In this document: positions 28,855-37,691 of the stretch, piece after piece | Position numbering within the stretch: the first letter of the stretch is position 1 | Layout: each line of letters opens with the position of its first letter | NCBI GenBank assembly: GCA_050247255.1 | Contig: JBFWUM010000001.1 | Location: 1 to 64,000 of the forward strand | Reading direction: 5' to 3' | DNA: 64,000 nucleotides | Origin: JBFWUM01 sp050247255 | GTDB lineage: Bacteria > Acidobacteriota > Vicinamibacteria > Vicinamibacterales > UBA2999 | The notes under the pieces: generated by a model | Told to the model about the DNA's origin: nothing | Databases searched by the model: none | What the model saw: only the letters and a program-made list of their open reading frames with translations | Program-made: the position numbers and the translations under genes

Positions 28855-29879
28855 GCCTGCGGGTCGCGATCACCGTCGACCCGTACTTCCCGGTGCCGCC
28901 ACGGGGGTACGGCGGGTTCGAGCGCGTCGTCGATGTCCTCGTGCGCGGCCTGGTCGAGCGCGGCCACGACGTGACGCTGATCGGGCATCGCGATTCGCAG
29001 GTGCCGGCGCGCCTCATTCCCTATGGCGCGCCGCCGCACTGGGGCGTCGGACCGCGGTCGAAGGAGCTCTGGCAGGTCGCGTCGGCGCTGGTCGGGCTGC
29101 GGAGGGATATCGACCTGGTGCACAGCTTCGGGCGCCTCGCGGCGCTGCTGCCGCTGCTGCCGCTGCGCACGCTGCCGAAGATCCAGAGCTACGGCCGCGA
29201 GATCGCGTGGCGCGGCGTCCGCCGGGCGTCGCGGCTGGCGGGGCGATCGTTAACGTTCACCGGGTGCTCGACCAGTCTCTACGCCTCCGGGCTCCGGCCG
29301 GGCGACAACCGCTGGGTGACGATTTACAACCCGGTCGAACTGTCGCTCTACCAGCCGACCGACACGGTGCCGGCCGATTCGCCACTCGTCTTCCTCGGCC
29401 GCGTCGAGCGCATCAAGGGAACGCATTCAGCCATCGCCATCGCGCGGCGCGCCGGACGCCGGCTGGTGATTGCGGGCAACGCGCCCGACCCCGCGTACTT
29501 CGCCGCCGAGGTGGCGCCCCACCTCGGCGCCGACATCCGCTATGTCGGCGAGGTCGACGACGCGGCCAAGAACCTCGTCCTGCGGAGCGCGGCCGGGCTC
29601 CTCATGCCGATCGAGTGGGAAGAGCCGTTCGGCATCGTGATGATCGAAGCGATGGCCTGCGGCACCCCGGTCATCGCCTTCCGGCGTGGCAGCGTGCCGG
29701 AAGTCGTCGAAGACGGGGTGAGCGGGTTCATCGCCGACGACGTCGGCGGCGCGGCCACGGCGGTGCGGCGCCTCGGCGAGATCGACCGCCGGCGCGTGCG
29801 CGAGCGGGCGGCGCGCTTTCGCAGCGACGTCATCGTCGACGACTACGAGCGCCTCTACTACGAGGTGTCCGGGGCATGA
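28851..29879 (+). CDS. Family 4 glycosyltransferase
   Basis: This 342-residue GT-B protein begins L-R-V-A-I-T-V-D-P-Y-F-P-V-P-P-R-G-Y-G-G-F-E. The C-terminal domain has L-V-F-L-G-R-V-E-R-I-K-G and then P-I-E-W-E-E-P-F-G-I-V-M-I-E-A-M-A-C-G-T-P-V-I (the donor-binding E-x7-E). Length is at the short end for GT4. The ATG at 28851 overlaps the deacetylase stop, and the stop overlaps the next GT (ATGA). Sequence features resemble the GT4 group of sugar-nucleotide users such as UDP-glucose or UDP-GlcNAc transferases, but the donor cannot be stated. Confidence 0.9.
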   Translation: MSLRVAITVDPYFPVPPRGYGGFERVVDVLVRGLVERGHDVTLIGHRDSQVPARLIPYGAPPHWGVGPRSKELWQVASALVGLRRDIDLVHSFGRLAALLPLLPLRTLPKIQSYGREIAWRGVRRASRLAGRSLTFTGCSTSLYASGLRPGDNRWVTIYNPVELSLYQPTDTVPADSPLVFLGRVERIKGTHSAIAIARRAGRRLVIAGNAPDPAYFAAEVAPHLGADIRYVGEVDDAAKNLVLRSAAGLLMPIEWEEPFGIVMIEAMACGTPVIAFRRGSVPEVVEDGVSGFIADDVGGAATAVRRLGEIDRRRVRERAARFRSDVIVDDYERLYYEVSGA

Positions 29880-32245
29880 GCGCGCCGATCCGGCTGACGG
29901 TCGTCCTCACCCATCCCATCCAGTACATGTCGCCCTGGTTCCGGTGGATCGCCGAGCACTGCCCGGAGCTCCAGGTCACGGTGGTGTACGGCGCCACGCC
30001 GACACCAGAACAACAGGGCGTCGAGTTCGGCTCGGCGATTTCGTGGGACGTCGATCTGCTGGGTGGCCACGCGCACCGCGTCCTGCTGCCGGCGGCGCCG
30101 GGGAGGTCATTCGGCAGCGAGACATTCGCCGGCGTCGACAGCCGCGAGGTGGACGACGCCATCGGCGCGACCAACCCTGACGCGGTGCTGGTGCCCGGGT
30201 GGCACTCGCGACTCTACCTCCGCGCCGTCGCCGCCGCCCGCCGGCGCTGCATCCCGGTGCTCTATCGCGGCGATACCAACCTCGAGACGGCGCCCCGTGG
30301 CCTGCGGCGCGTCGTCTGGGCGGTGCGGACCCGCGCCCTGCTGCGGCTGTTCGACGGGTACCTGAGCGTCGGCACGCGGGCGTACGAATACCTGCGCCAC
30401 CATGGTGTCGTCGACCCGTTGATCGCCCGGTCGCCGGCCGCCGTCGACGTGGATTTCTTCGAAGCCGGCCGGCGCGGGATGGATGCGGCCGCGCGGACAG
30501 CGCTGCGCGCCGCGTGGGGGGCGACGCCGGCGGACTTCGTCGTGTTGTTCGCCGGGAAGTTCGTGCCGCGCAAGCGGCCGGCCGATGTCATCGACGCGGT
30601 GGCGCGCCTGGAGGCACCGGCGGTGGCGGTGATGGCCGGCGCCGGGCCGCTCGAGGCCGCGCTTCGCGAACGGGCGGCGGCGAGCGGAGCCCGCGTCAGC
30701 TGGCCGGGTTTTCTCAACCAGGCCGCCATGCGTGACGCACTCTGTGCCGCCGATTGCCTGGTGCTGCCAAGCGGATGGGGCGAGACGTGGGGACTGGTCG
30801 TCAACGAATCGCTCGCCTCGGGCACGCCGGCGGTCGTCAGCGATCACGTCGGCTGCGCGCCGGACCTCATCGTTCCCGGGTCGACCGGCGAGACGGCGCC
30901 GGTCGGTAACAGCCACGCGCTTGCCGCCGCCCTCGATCGCGTTCGGACGGCGCTCGATCAGGGGGGGATCTCCACGGAGCTGTGCATCACGCGCGCGCGG
31001 ACCCACTCGTACGCGGCCGCCACGGCCGGTCTGGTCCGGGGGGTGCGGCGCGTGCAGGCGCACCGCGCGACGTCGGTTCGGCGCAACCCGGGGCACCCGC
31101 GCGTGCTCGCCCTCTGTGGCGGCATGGTCTACGTGTCCGGCGTCGAGCGGATGTCGTTCGAGGCGCTGCGCGTCATGCGCGAGCGTGGCGCCGCCGTCCA
31201 CTGCATCGTGAACACGTGGGAGAGCGATGCCATCGTCGCGCGCGCGGAGGCGATTGGCGCCAGTTGGAGCACCGGCTATTACTGGTACGCGCTCCGGGCG
31301 ACGCGCAGCCCGCGGCAGGCGGCGCTGATGGTCTGGGATGTCATGCGCACGAGCCTCGGCCTGCTGCGCGACGCGGCGCACTTCCGGCCGACTCACGTGC
31401 TGGTCACCGACTACCACACCGGCGTGCGCAATGCCCCGGCGCTGGCCCTGTTGCGCCTGTTCCGCGCGGTGGTCGTCCACCGGGTTGCCAACGCACCGGA
31501 GGCGAGCCGCGGCAAGGGGCTCGTCTGGCGGCTGCTGCTCAATCCCGCCGTCTCCCGGTTCGTCGCCATCTCGTACTTCATCCAGGACGAGTTGCTCGCG
31601 GCCGGCCTTCCGGCCGCGAAAGTGCGCGTCATCCGCAACATGGTGCCGTCGCGGGACGAGCCATGGCCCGCGGCTCCCGCCCCGGTGCCCGGCCGCGTGA
31701 TCTACGTCGGCCAGGTGATTCCGCCCAAGGGGCTCGACGTGCTGCTCGAGGCGATTGCGCTGCTTGCGGCCCGCGGTCACAACGTGACCCTCGACGTGGT
31801 TGGCAGCCTGGAGCTGTGGGAAGGCCCGGAGTTCCTCGGCTACCGCCAGCGCATCCGCGAGCGGGCCGGCCAACCGGACCTCCGCGACCGCGTCAGGCTG
31901 CTCGGGGTCCGCGAGGACGTTCCGCGCCTGCTGGCCGCGGCCGCCGTGCACTGCATGCCGACACGCCCTGAGACGCGCGAGGCGCTGGGCAACGCCGTCC
32001 TCGAGGCCAAGCGCGGAGGGGTGCCCTCGGTCGTCACGCGGAGCGGGGCGCTGCCGGAGACGGTTACCCACCGCGTCGACGGTTGGGTATGCGATGACTT
32101 TTCCGCGCAGGCCATCGCTGAAGGGCTCGAGTACTTCCTGACCGACGAGCGCGTGCGCGCGGCCGCCGGCATGGCGGCGCGGGCATCCGCCGAGGATTTC
32201 GCGGAGGCGCGGTTCGCCGAGGCATGGAGGGCCGCGTTCGCGTGA
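29876..32245 (+). CDS. Tandem double GT4 glycosyltransferase (fusion)
   Basis: A single 789-residue open frame with two GT-B glycosyltransferase units, each about 390 residues. Unit 1 starts L-T-V-V-L-T-H-P-I-Q-Y-M-S-P-W-F-R and has A-G-K-F-V-P-R-K-R-P and E-T-W-G-L-V-V-N-E-S near residue 305. Unit 2 begins near residue 405 with L-A-L-C-G-G-M-V-Y-V-S-G-V-E-R and has Y-V-G-Q-V-I-P-P-K-G near 610, then R-P-E-T-R-E-A-L-G-N-A-V-L-E-A-K-R-G-G near 700, the nucleotide-binding E-x7-E. No stop separates the units. Two successive transfers could be done by one polypeptide. I chose the ATG at 29876 (ATGA overlap); the much longer open frame to 29207 is a shadow in the previous gene. Confidence 0.85.
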   Translation: MSAPIRLTVVLTHPIQYMSPWFRWIAEHCPELQVTVVYGATPTPEQQGVEFGSAISWDVDLLGGHAHRVLLPAAPGRSFGSETFAGVDSREVDDAIGATNPDAVLVPGWHSRLYLRAVAAARRRCIPVLYRGDTNLETAPRGLRRVVWAVRTRALLRLFDGYLSVGTRAYEYLRHHGVVDPLIARSPAAVDVDFFEAGRRGMDAAARTALRAAWGATPADFVVLFAGKFVPRKRPADVIDAVARLEAPAVAVMAGAGPLEAALRERAAASGARVSWPGFLNQAAMRDALCAADCLVLPSGWGETWGLVVNESLASGTPAVVSDHVGCAPDLIVPGSTGETAPVGNSHALAAALDRVRTALDQGGISTELCITRARTHSYAAATAGLVRGVRRVQAHRATSVRRNPGHPRVLALCGGMVYVSGVERMSFEALRVMRERGAAVHCIVNTWESDAIVARAEAIGASWSTGYYWYALRATRSPRQAALMVWDVMRTSLGLLRDAAHFRPTHVLVTDYHTGVRNAPALALLRLFRAVVVHRVANAPEASRGKGLVWRLLLNPAVSRFVAISYFIQDELLAAGLPAAKVRVIRNMVPSRDEPWPAAPAPVPGRVIYVGQVIPPKGLDVLLEAIALLAARGHNVTLDVVGSLELWEGPEFLGYRQRIRERAGQPDLRDRVRLLGVREDVPRLLAAAAVHCMPTRPETREALGNAVLEAKRGGVPSVVTRSGALPETVTHRVDGWVCDDFSAQAIAEGLEYFLTDERVRAAAGMAARASAEDFAEARFAEAWRAAFA

Positions 32246-33108
32246 TCTTCGGCTGGTGTGGCGCAGCGCCGGCGGCAGGCGCACAGGCGGCGACTCTGGC
32301 GGCGATGGCCGCCGCGCTGCAGGTCCACCCCGGGCAGCGCGTCCGGACATGCCTGCTACCAGGCCTCGCGCTCGGCGTGTTCGACATGCCACTGATGAGC
32401 GACGTCCTCGACGCCGCGGCCCCGGCGCAGAGCGCCGATGGCCGCCGCTACCTCTGGATGGCGGGCGAAGCGTTCGCGTGGCCCTCGCGCAGCCTGTCGG
32501 GGCCCATCGAAAGCCGCACGCCCGCGTTCCGCCGCCGCCTGCTCGCGGCGCTCGCCGAGGACGAGGGCGCCGTCCGCGATCTCGATGGCGAATACCAGGT
32601 GGCGGTGTGGGACGCCGCGTCTTCGACGCTGCGGCTCTGGGTCGATCGCTTCGCCTCACTGCCGCTGTACCTCGCGTCGACGGCGGCCGGCACGGCGTTC
32701 GCCGGGGGAGTGCGCGGCGTGCTCGCGGCACCTGGCGTGCCGCTCGAGCCTGATCCCCGGGCGCTCCGTGAGGCGGTGACCTTCGGCGGCTTCCGGCTCG
32801 GCAGCCGCACCAACGTCCGCGGCGTCCGCATGGCGGCGCCGGCCGCGCGCGTCACGATTCGCGACGGTGCGTGTGAGGAGTCGCGGTACTGGACGTGGCG
32901 CGAGCTCGACGCGCCGGCGGCGGGACGGCCGGTGACGATGGACGCGATGCGCGAGGGATGGTCCGCCGCCGTCAGCCGCCGGTTGGAGGGCAGCGCGCGT
33001 CCCGGCCTGGCGCTCAGCGGCGGGCTCGACAGCCGGGCCATTCTCGCGGAGGCGGTGCGCCAGGGACAGCGCCCCCCCAGCGCTGACCTACGGCGTCGCC
33101 GAGTGTGA
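32242..33108 (+). CDS. Asparagine synthase-like amidotransferase, N-terminal part (frameshifted)
   Basis: The frame encodes an N-terminal nucleophile (glutaminase-like) domain and the PP-loop start L-S-G-G-L-D-S-R (about residue 260), but it breaks at the run of seven C at 33072-33078. With one C less the frame joins the following open frame (33077 onward, Y-G-V-A-E-C-D), giving an intact protein of about 603 residues. I used the GTG at 32242: it has a good ribosome binding site (GGAGGG, 32226-32231) and a GTGA overlap with the double GT gene. The only cysteine in the N-terminus is at about residue 5 (I-F-G-W-C-G). Asparagine-synthase-like proteins in polysaccharide clusters usually amidate a sugar acid; the break may be an assembly error or a real inactivation. 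Confidence 0.8.
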   Translation: MIFGWCGAAPAAGAQAATLAAMAAALQVHPGQRVRTCLLPGLALGVFDMPLMSDVLDAAAPAQSADGRRYLWMAGEAFAWPSRSLSGPIESRTPAFRRRLLAALAEDEGAVRDLDGEYQVAVWDAASSTLRLWVDRFASLPLYLASTAAGTAFAGGVRGVLAAPGVPLEPDPRALREAVTFGGFRLGSRTNVRGVRMAAPAARVTIRDGACEESRYWTWRELDAPAAGRPVTMDAMREGWSAAVSRRLEGSARPGLALSGGLDSRAILAEAVRQGQRPPSADLRRRRV

Positions 33109-33148
33109 CGACGCGCGGTTCGCGTCCCGGGCCGCCGCGGCCGCCGGC

Positions 33149-34054
33149 GTGCGATGGGAGTTGTTCCCGCTCTTCGCGCCCGGGTGGTTCGAGCGGCGCC
33201 TCGCACACATCCTCCCCACCGATGGATTGATCGAGCTGGTCGACCTGATGCACCTGGAACCGGTACCGCAGATGCCGGATCTGTTCGACGTCTACCTGAG
33301 CGGATTTCTCGGCGACGCGGTCAGCGGCAGCAGCCAGGATTACCTCCAGACGGCTGACGACGTCCTGCGGGCGCTGCCGTATTACGGGGCGCCCGTCAGC
33401 CTGCCGATCGACGAGGCGCGCGCATGCGCCGAGGAGTGCCTGGCGCGCGTCGCCGGGGCGCCGCGCTTCCTGCTCTACGACCACAAGTTTCCGCAGGCCA
33501 TCAGCCGGACGACGGCGGGGGCGCGTCCGTTCGTGCGCGTCCGCCGGCCGTTCACCGACTATCAGTTCTTCTCGCTGGCCCAGCAGGTCGCTCCCGCGGA
33601 ACGGGCGGCAAGCCGCTGGCACGAGCGGTGGCTCGTCTCGACCTATCCGTCGCTCTTCAGGCGGATCCCGAATCAGCGGACCGGGGTCCCGGCGGGGTCG
33701 TCGCACCTGCGGTGGCGGACCGTGCGGATCGGCCGGTATGCCTGGCGGCGGCTGCTGGCGGGGGCGCGCGGCGCCGGCCTGCCGATCACCGTGCCGGTGC
33801 GTTCCTACCATCCCGACGAGACCTACTGGACGGGGGACGTCCGGTCCCGAATCGAAGCCGCGCTCCTCGCCCGAGGGTCGCTGTGCGGCGAGATCCTCGG
33901 GCGCGAGCGGGTGACACAGACCCTTCGCGCCTTCTTCGACAGGGGCGCCGCGCCGGTGCAGGTCATCGGCGCCATGTTCGTCTACGAGTACTATCACCGG
34001 CACATGCCGTCCGCCGTGGCTGACGCCAGGCGGGCCGCGGAGCTTGCATGCTGA
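33149..34054 (+). CDS. Asparagine synthase-like amidotransferase, C-terminal part (frameshifted)
   Basis: The sequence continues the synthetase domain of the previous entry in the +1 frame. It contains D-L-F-D-V-Y-L-S-G-F-L-G-D-A-V-S-G (about 47-63), the usual G-x-x-D segment of asparagine synthetases, and a C-terminal helical region rich in Arg. The first possible start in this frame, a GTG at 33149, lies downstream of the real continuation (the frame is open from 33077). A protein starting here would lack the P-loop and could not work alone. The stop at 34054 overlaps the polymerase gene start (34048) by 7 bases, so operon structure is intact. It may be translated by coupling only if the frameshift is a sequencing error. 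Confidence 0.75.
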   Translation: MRWELFPLFAPGWFERRLAHILPTDGLIELVDLMHLEPVPQMPDLFDVYLSGFLGDAVSGSSQDYLQTADDVLRALPYYGAPVSLPIDEARACAEECLARVAGAPRFLLYDHKFPQAISRTTAGARPFVRVRRPFTDYQFFSLAQQVAPAERAASRWHERWLVSTYPSLFRRIPNQRTGVPAGSSHLRWRTVRIGRYAWRRLLAGARGAGLPITVPVRSYHPDETYWTGDVRSRIEAALLARGSLCGEILGRERVTQTLRAFFDRGAAPVQVIGAMFVYEYYHRHMPSAVADARRAAELAC

Positions 34055-35454
34055 TTGTCGCCGCCGCCGCGTCGGTCGCCGCGCTCTACGGGGTCGGCCA
34101 CTGGATCGCCGGCCTGTCGGTAGTCGTCCTGTTCCTGGTCTGGGTGCTGGTAAAGCCGCCGGAAGGGCCCCCCATCCTCGGCCTGGCCCTGACCTTCCAG
34201 TGGACGCAGGTGACCTGCGGCATGTTCTACACCGCGCTCACCGGCGACGAACTCCGCGCATTCAGCACCCGCTGGGACGACATGATGCTGATCGGCCTTG
34301 GCTGTGTGCTCGTGATTGCGCTTGGCGCGCGGCTGGGCATGGGGATCGGCGCGCGGTGGGTGACCCCGGAGCCGGCCGCGCCCCCAGCGATGTTCTCCGA
34401 CCGGACGCTCTACGCCGCCTACGCCGGTTCGATCGCCGCGACCGGCGTGATGCAGGAGATCGCCTGGCAGTATCCAATCTTCACGCAGGCGATCCTGGCG
34501 CTGAACTATTCGCACCTGGCGCTCACCTACCTGATGCTGCGCAGCGTCGCGATCCCCCAGTTCAAGGCGCCGCTGTTCGCCGCGGTGATCTCCTTCGAGG
34601 TCGCGCTCGGCTTTACCGGCTACTTCGCCGGTTTCCGGGAGCCGCTGATCATGGGGGCGATCATCATCGTCGAGATCTTCAACACCCGGGACGTCCGACA
34701 CTGGCTGCTGATGACCGGACTGTTCGTCGTGCTCACGCTGTCGAGCGTCATGTGGATCTCGGTGCGTGACCAGTACCGATCGGATTTCGACGACGAGCTG
34801 GTCGAGTCGTCGCGTCTGGAGCGCCTGGAGCGCATGCAGACGCTGGCGGAGGGCTCGGCGCTGACCGACACGTTCCGCTTCCGCCAATCGGTGGCGGAGC
34901 TCGCCGATCGCATGTGGACGATCTACTACCCGGCGCTGGCGCTCGACCGCGTCCCTGCCGCGCTGCCGCATACCGACGGCACGATCATCGGCTCGGCCCT
35001 GCGGCACCTGGTGACCCCGCGGTTCCTGTTCCCCAACAAGGGCGAGCTGCCATCCGACAGCGAGATGGTGCGCCGGTATTCAGGCGTCCAGGTGGCCGGC
35101 GCCGACGAAGGCACGAGCATCGCCTTCGGCTATGCCGCGGAAGCCTACGTCGATTTCGGCGTGCCGCTGATGTTCGTGCCGGTACTGCTCTACGGCATCT
35201 TCATCGGCATCGCCTATTGGAGCTGCCTGTTCGTCCTCAAGCACCGCGACATTGCCGTCGCCGTGACGTGCGTCATCTTCTGGCTCACGGTCTACCTGTT
35301 CGAGCGCTCGTGGGTGAAGACCCTCGGGCTCAACCTGACGCTGCTCGTCTACCTCGGAGGCCTGACCTTCCTCGTCGATCGGTTCATGCTGGCGCCGCCC
35401 GCCGAGGACGTCGGCGATGTCCCGGCTGGCGCCAGCGGCGCCCACGGACACTGA
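34048..35454 (+). CDS. O-antigen polymerase-like integral membrane protein (Wzy-like)
   Basis: This 468-residue protein has about ten hydrophobic segments and a large hydrophilic loop of about 120 residues between about 240 and 360 (R-D-Q-Y-R-S-D-F... and D-R-M-W-T-I-Y-Y), the arrangement seen in Wzy polymerases, which join lipid-linked repeat units on the periplasmic side. No catalytic motif is shared by Wzy proteins, so the call rests on topology and on the position between glycan genes. It ends directly before the next GT gene (GTG at 35455). In an operon that also has Wzm/Wzt, its presence is unusual, because ABC-exported polymers do not need a Wzy. Confidence 0.65.
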   Translation: MLIVAAAASVAALYGVGHWIAGLSVVVLFLVWVLVKPPEGPPILGLALTFQWTQVTCGMFYTALTGDELRAFSTRWDDMMLIGLGCVLVIALGARLGMGIGARWVTPEPAAPPAMFSDRTLYAAYAGSIAATGVMQEIAWQYPIFTQAILALNYSHLALTYLMLRSVAIPQFKAPLFAAVISFEVALGFTGYFAGFREPLIMGAIIIVEIFNTRDVRHWLLMTGLFVVLTLSSVMWISVRDQYRSDFDDELVESSRLERLERMQTLAEGSALTDTFRFRQSVAELADRMWTIYYPALALDRVPAALPHTDGTIIGSALRHLVTPRFLFPNKGELPSDSEMVRRYSGVQVAGADEGTSIAFGYAAEAYVDFGVPLMFVPVLLYGIFIGIAYWSCLFVLKHRDIAVAVTCVIFWLTVYLFERSWVKTLGLNLTLLVYLGGLTFLVDRFMLAPPAEDVGDVPAGASGAHGH

Positions 35455-36615
35455 GTGCGCGTCGTCCACGTGTGCGCGTACTTCGCCCCGGCGTTCGCCT
35501 ATGGCGGCCCGCCCCGCTCGCTGCTGCGGCTGGCGCAGGCGCAACAGCAGCAGGGGCTGGCGGTACAGGTCGTCACGACCACGGCGAACGGCCGCGTCAA
35601 CCTCGACGCGGCGGCTGCAGCCGCCGATCGCTTCGAAGGGGTGCCGGTGACCTACTGCCACCGCGCCCGGCCCCGGTGGCTGTTCCATTCGCCTGCGCTG
35701 CGTGGAGCGCTGTCCCGGGCCTTGAACGGCGCCGACATCCTGCACATCCACGGACTCTGGAACGCCGCGGTGTGGGGCGCGCATGCGGTCGCGTCCGCGC
35801 GGCGAGCACGCTACGTCCTGTCACCTCGCGGCATGCTCGCGCCGCAGGCGCTGGCGCACGATCGGTGGCGGAAGGCGGCCGCCTACCAGTTGTTCGATCG
35901 GCGCGTGCTTCGTGATGCGACGGTGCTTCACGCGACCTCCGAGCAGGAAGGCGACACGCTGGCCCGGCGCTGCGGGCGCGAACGCGTGGTGATGGTACCC
36001 AATGGCGTCGACCTGCCAACCGCCGTCGGCGGGGCGCCGGAGGTGCGTGCCCGCTTCGGCCTGCCGCCGGACGCTCCCCTCATCCTCTTCCTGGGCCGGA
36101 TTCACCCGTTGAAGCGCCTCGACCTCCTGGCCGGCGCGTTCCTGGCGCTGCGCGCGGCGCATCAGCGGGCCCATCTCGTCGTCGCCGGGCCCGATGAAAC
36201 GGGCCTGCGCGCCGGCCTGGAGCAGCAGCTCGCCCCGGTCGCCGGCGCCGTCACCTGGACGGGGCGGGTGGACGAGGCCGAGAAGTGGGACCTGCTGTCG
36301 GAAGCGGCCGTGCTCGTGCTCTGTTCGGACTCCGAGAGTTTCGGCCTGAGCGTTGCCGAAGCGCTGGCGGCGGCGCGGCCGGTCGTCGTCACCCGGACCT
36401 GCCCGTGGTCGAGCGTGGAGGCGTCCGGCGCGGGCTTCTGGGTCGAGCAGCGCGCGGAGGCGATTGCCGCGGCCCTCGGCCGCGTGCTCGCCGACCCGGC
36501 CGCTGCGAAGGAGATGGGGGAGCGTGGACGGAGGCTCATCGCCGCCGACTACTCGTGGGACAGCGCCGCCCGCCGGCTGACCGCCGTCTACGAGACGGCG
36601 CTCGCGGCGGCATGA
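35455..36615 (+). CDS. Family 4 glycosyltransferase
   Basis: The 386-residue GT-B protein has the N-terminal Y-F-A-P-A-F-A-Y-G-G-P-P-R (G-G-P loop, about 10-22), H-I-H-G-L-W (about 98-103), S-P-R-G-M-L near 121, L-F-L-G-R-I-H-P-L-K-R at about 213, and D-S-E-S-F-G-L-S-V-A-E-A-L-A (E-x7-E) near 293. This group contains WcaI/WfgS- and mannosyltransferase-like members. The start GTG at 35455 immediately follows the polymerase stop (no gap); an ATG start is not available. Its stop overlaps the next gene (ATGA). Confidence 0.9.
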   Translation: MRVVHVCAYFAPAFAYGGPPRSLLRLAQAQQQQGLAVQVVTTTANGRVNLDAAAAAADRFEGVPVTYCHRARPRWLFHSPALRGALSRALNGADILHIHGLWNAAVWGAHAVASARRARYVLSPRGMLAPQALAHDRWRKAAAYQLFDRRVLRDATVLHATSEQEGDTLARRCGRERVVMVPNGVDLPTAVGGAPEVRARFGLPPDAPLILFLGRIHPLKRLDLLAGAFLALRAAHQRAHLVVAGPDETGLRAGLEQQLAPVAGAVTWTGRVDEAEKWDLLSEAAVLVLCSDSESFGLSVAEALAAARPVVVTRTCPWSSVEASGAGFWVEQRAEAIAAALGRVLADPAAAKEMGERGRRLIAADYSWDSAARRLTAVYETALAAA

Positions 36616-37691
36616 CGACACCGTCGCGCGTGGTCGTTCTGACGCCCGTCGTCGGTGGCCGTGACGGTCTGTCCGAACTTAGCCGCCAGGTGATCACGGC
36701 GAGCGCCGGGGAGGGCGTCCCGGTGACCGTGCTGGCACTCGCCGGGGCTGCGCACTTTTCGCATCCGGCCGCGTCGATCGAGCTCGTGTCGGCGCGCGGG
36801 CATCGCGCCCGGCTCGTCCGCCATGTCGCCGTCGACAGCTTGCACTGGGGACGGGGCACCCGGGTGATCGTCATGCATGCCAACCTGCTGCCGCTCGTCC
36901 TGCCCGCGACGCTCGGCCGGAGCGAGATCGTCGCCGTACTGGTCGGCATCGAAGCGTGGCGCCCTCTGTCGGTCCTCGAGCGCTCGGCGCTGCGACGCGT
37001 TCAGACGGTAGTGGCGATCTCGGCGCATACAGCGTCAGGGTTCGCGGCCGCCAATCCTGCATTCGCGACGTCGACCGTGCGGATCTGCCATCCGGCGGTA
37101 CCTGAACTGGTGCCGCCGCTCCCTGCTGACCGCGCGCCCGGCTACGCGCTGATGGTCGGGCGGATGTGGTCGGCGGAGCGCTACAAGGGCCACGACCGCG
37201 TGCTGGAGGCGTGGCCGGCGGTGCTGGCATCGCACCCGGGCGCTCGCCTGGTGGTCGCGGGCGATGGCGACGATCGGCCGCGGCTGATGGCAAGAGCCGC
37301 GGCGCTGGGGGTGGCGCCGGCGGTCGATTTCGTCGGTGCCGTCGATGATGCCCGGCTGGCGGCGCTCTATCGCGACTGTGCCTTCTTCGTGATGCCGAGC
37401 CGCGACGAGGGATTCGGGCTGGTCTATCTCGAGGCCATGCGCACCGGTCACGCATGTATCGCCAGCCCGGGAGCGGCGGCCGAGTTCATCACCCACGGCG
37501 TCAATGGCTGGCTCGTCGACCCCGGCGATGTCGCCGCCATAGCCGGCGCCTGCGTGCGGTTCCTGCAGGATCCGACGCTCACGGCCAGACTCGGACCGGC
37601 CGCCGCCGCCACGGTGTGTCGCGACTATCAGTTCGAGCAGTTTGCGGCGCGGTGGCGCCAGGCACTGGCAGGGTTGCCGGCACCATGCTGA
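36612..37691 (+). CDS. Family 4 glycosyltransferase
   Basis: The 359-residue GT-B enzyme has R-V-V-V-L-T-P-V-V-G-G-R-D-G as first strand and loop, M-V-G-R-M-W-S-A-E-R-Y-K-G-H at about 180, V-V-A-G-D-G-D-D near 215, and S-R-D-E-G-F-G-L-V-Y-L-E-A-M-R (E-x7-E) near 260. The ATG at 36612 is fixed by the ATGA overlap with the preceding gene; its stop lies 4 bases inside the start of the carbamoyltransferase gene. Donor and acceptor are unknown. The gene follows the previous GT directly, which suggests they act one after the other. Confidence 0.9.
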   Translation: MTTPSRVVVLTPVVGGRDGLSELSRQVITASAGEGVPVTVLALAGAAHFSHPAASIELVSARGHRARLVRHVAVDSLHWGRGTRVIVMHANLLPLVLPATLGRSEIVAVLVGIEAWRPLSVLERSALRRVQTVVAISAHTASGFAAANPAFATSTVRICHPAVPELVPPLPADRAPGYALMVGRMWSAERYKGHDRVLEAWPAVLASHPGARLVVAGDGDDRPRLMARAAALGVAPAVDFVGAVDDARLAALYRDCAFFVMPSRDEGFGLVYLEAMRTGHACIASPGAAAEFITHGVNGWLVDPGDVAAIAGACVRFLQDPTLTARLGPAAAATVCRDYQFEQFAARWRQALAGLPAPC

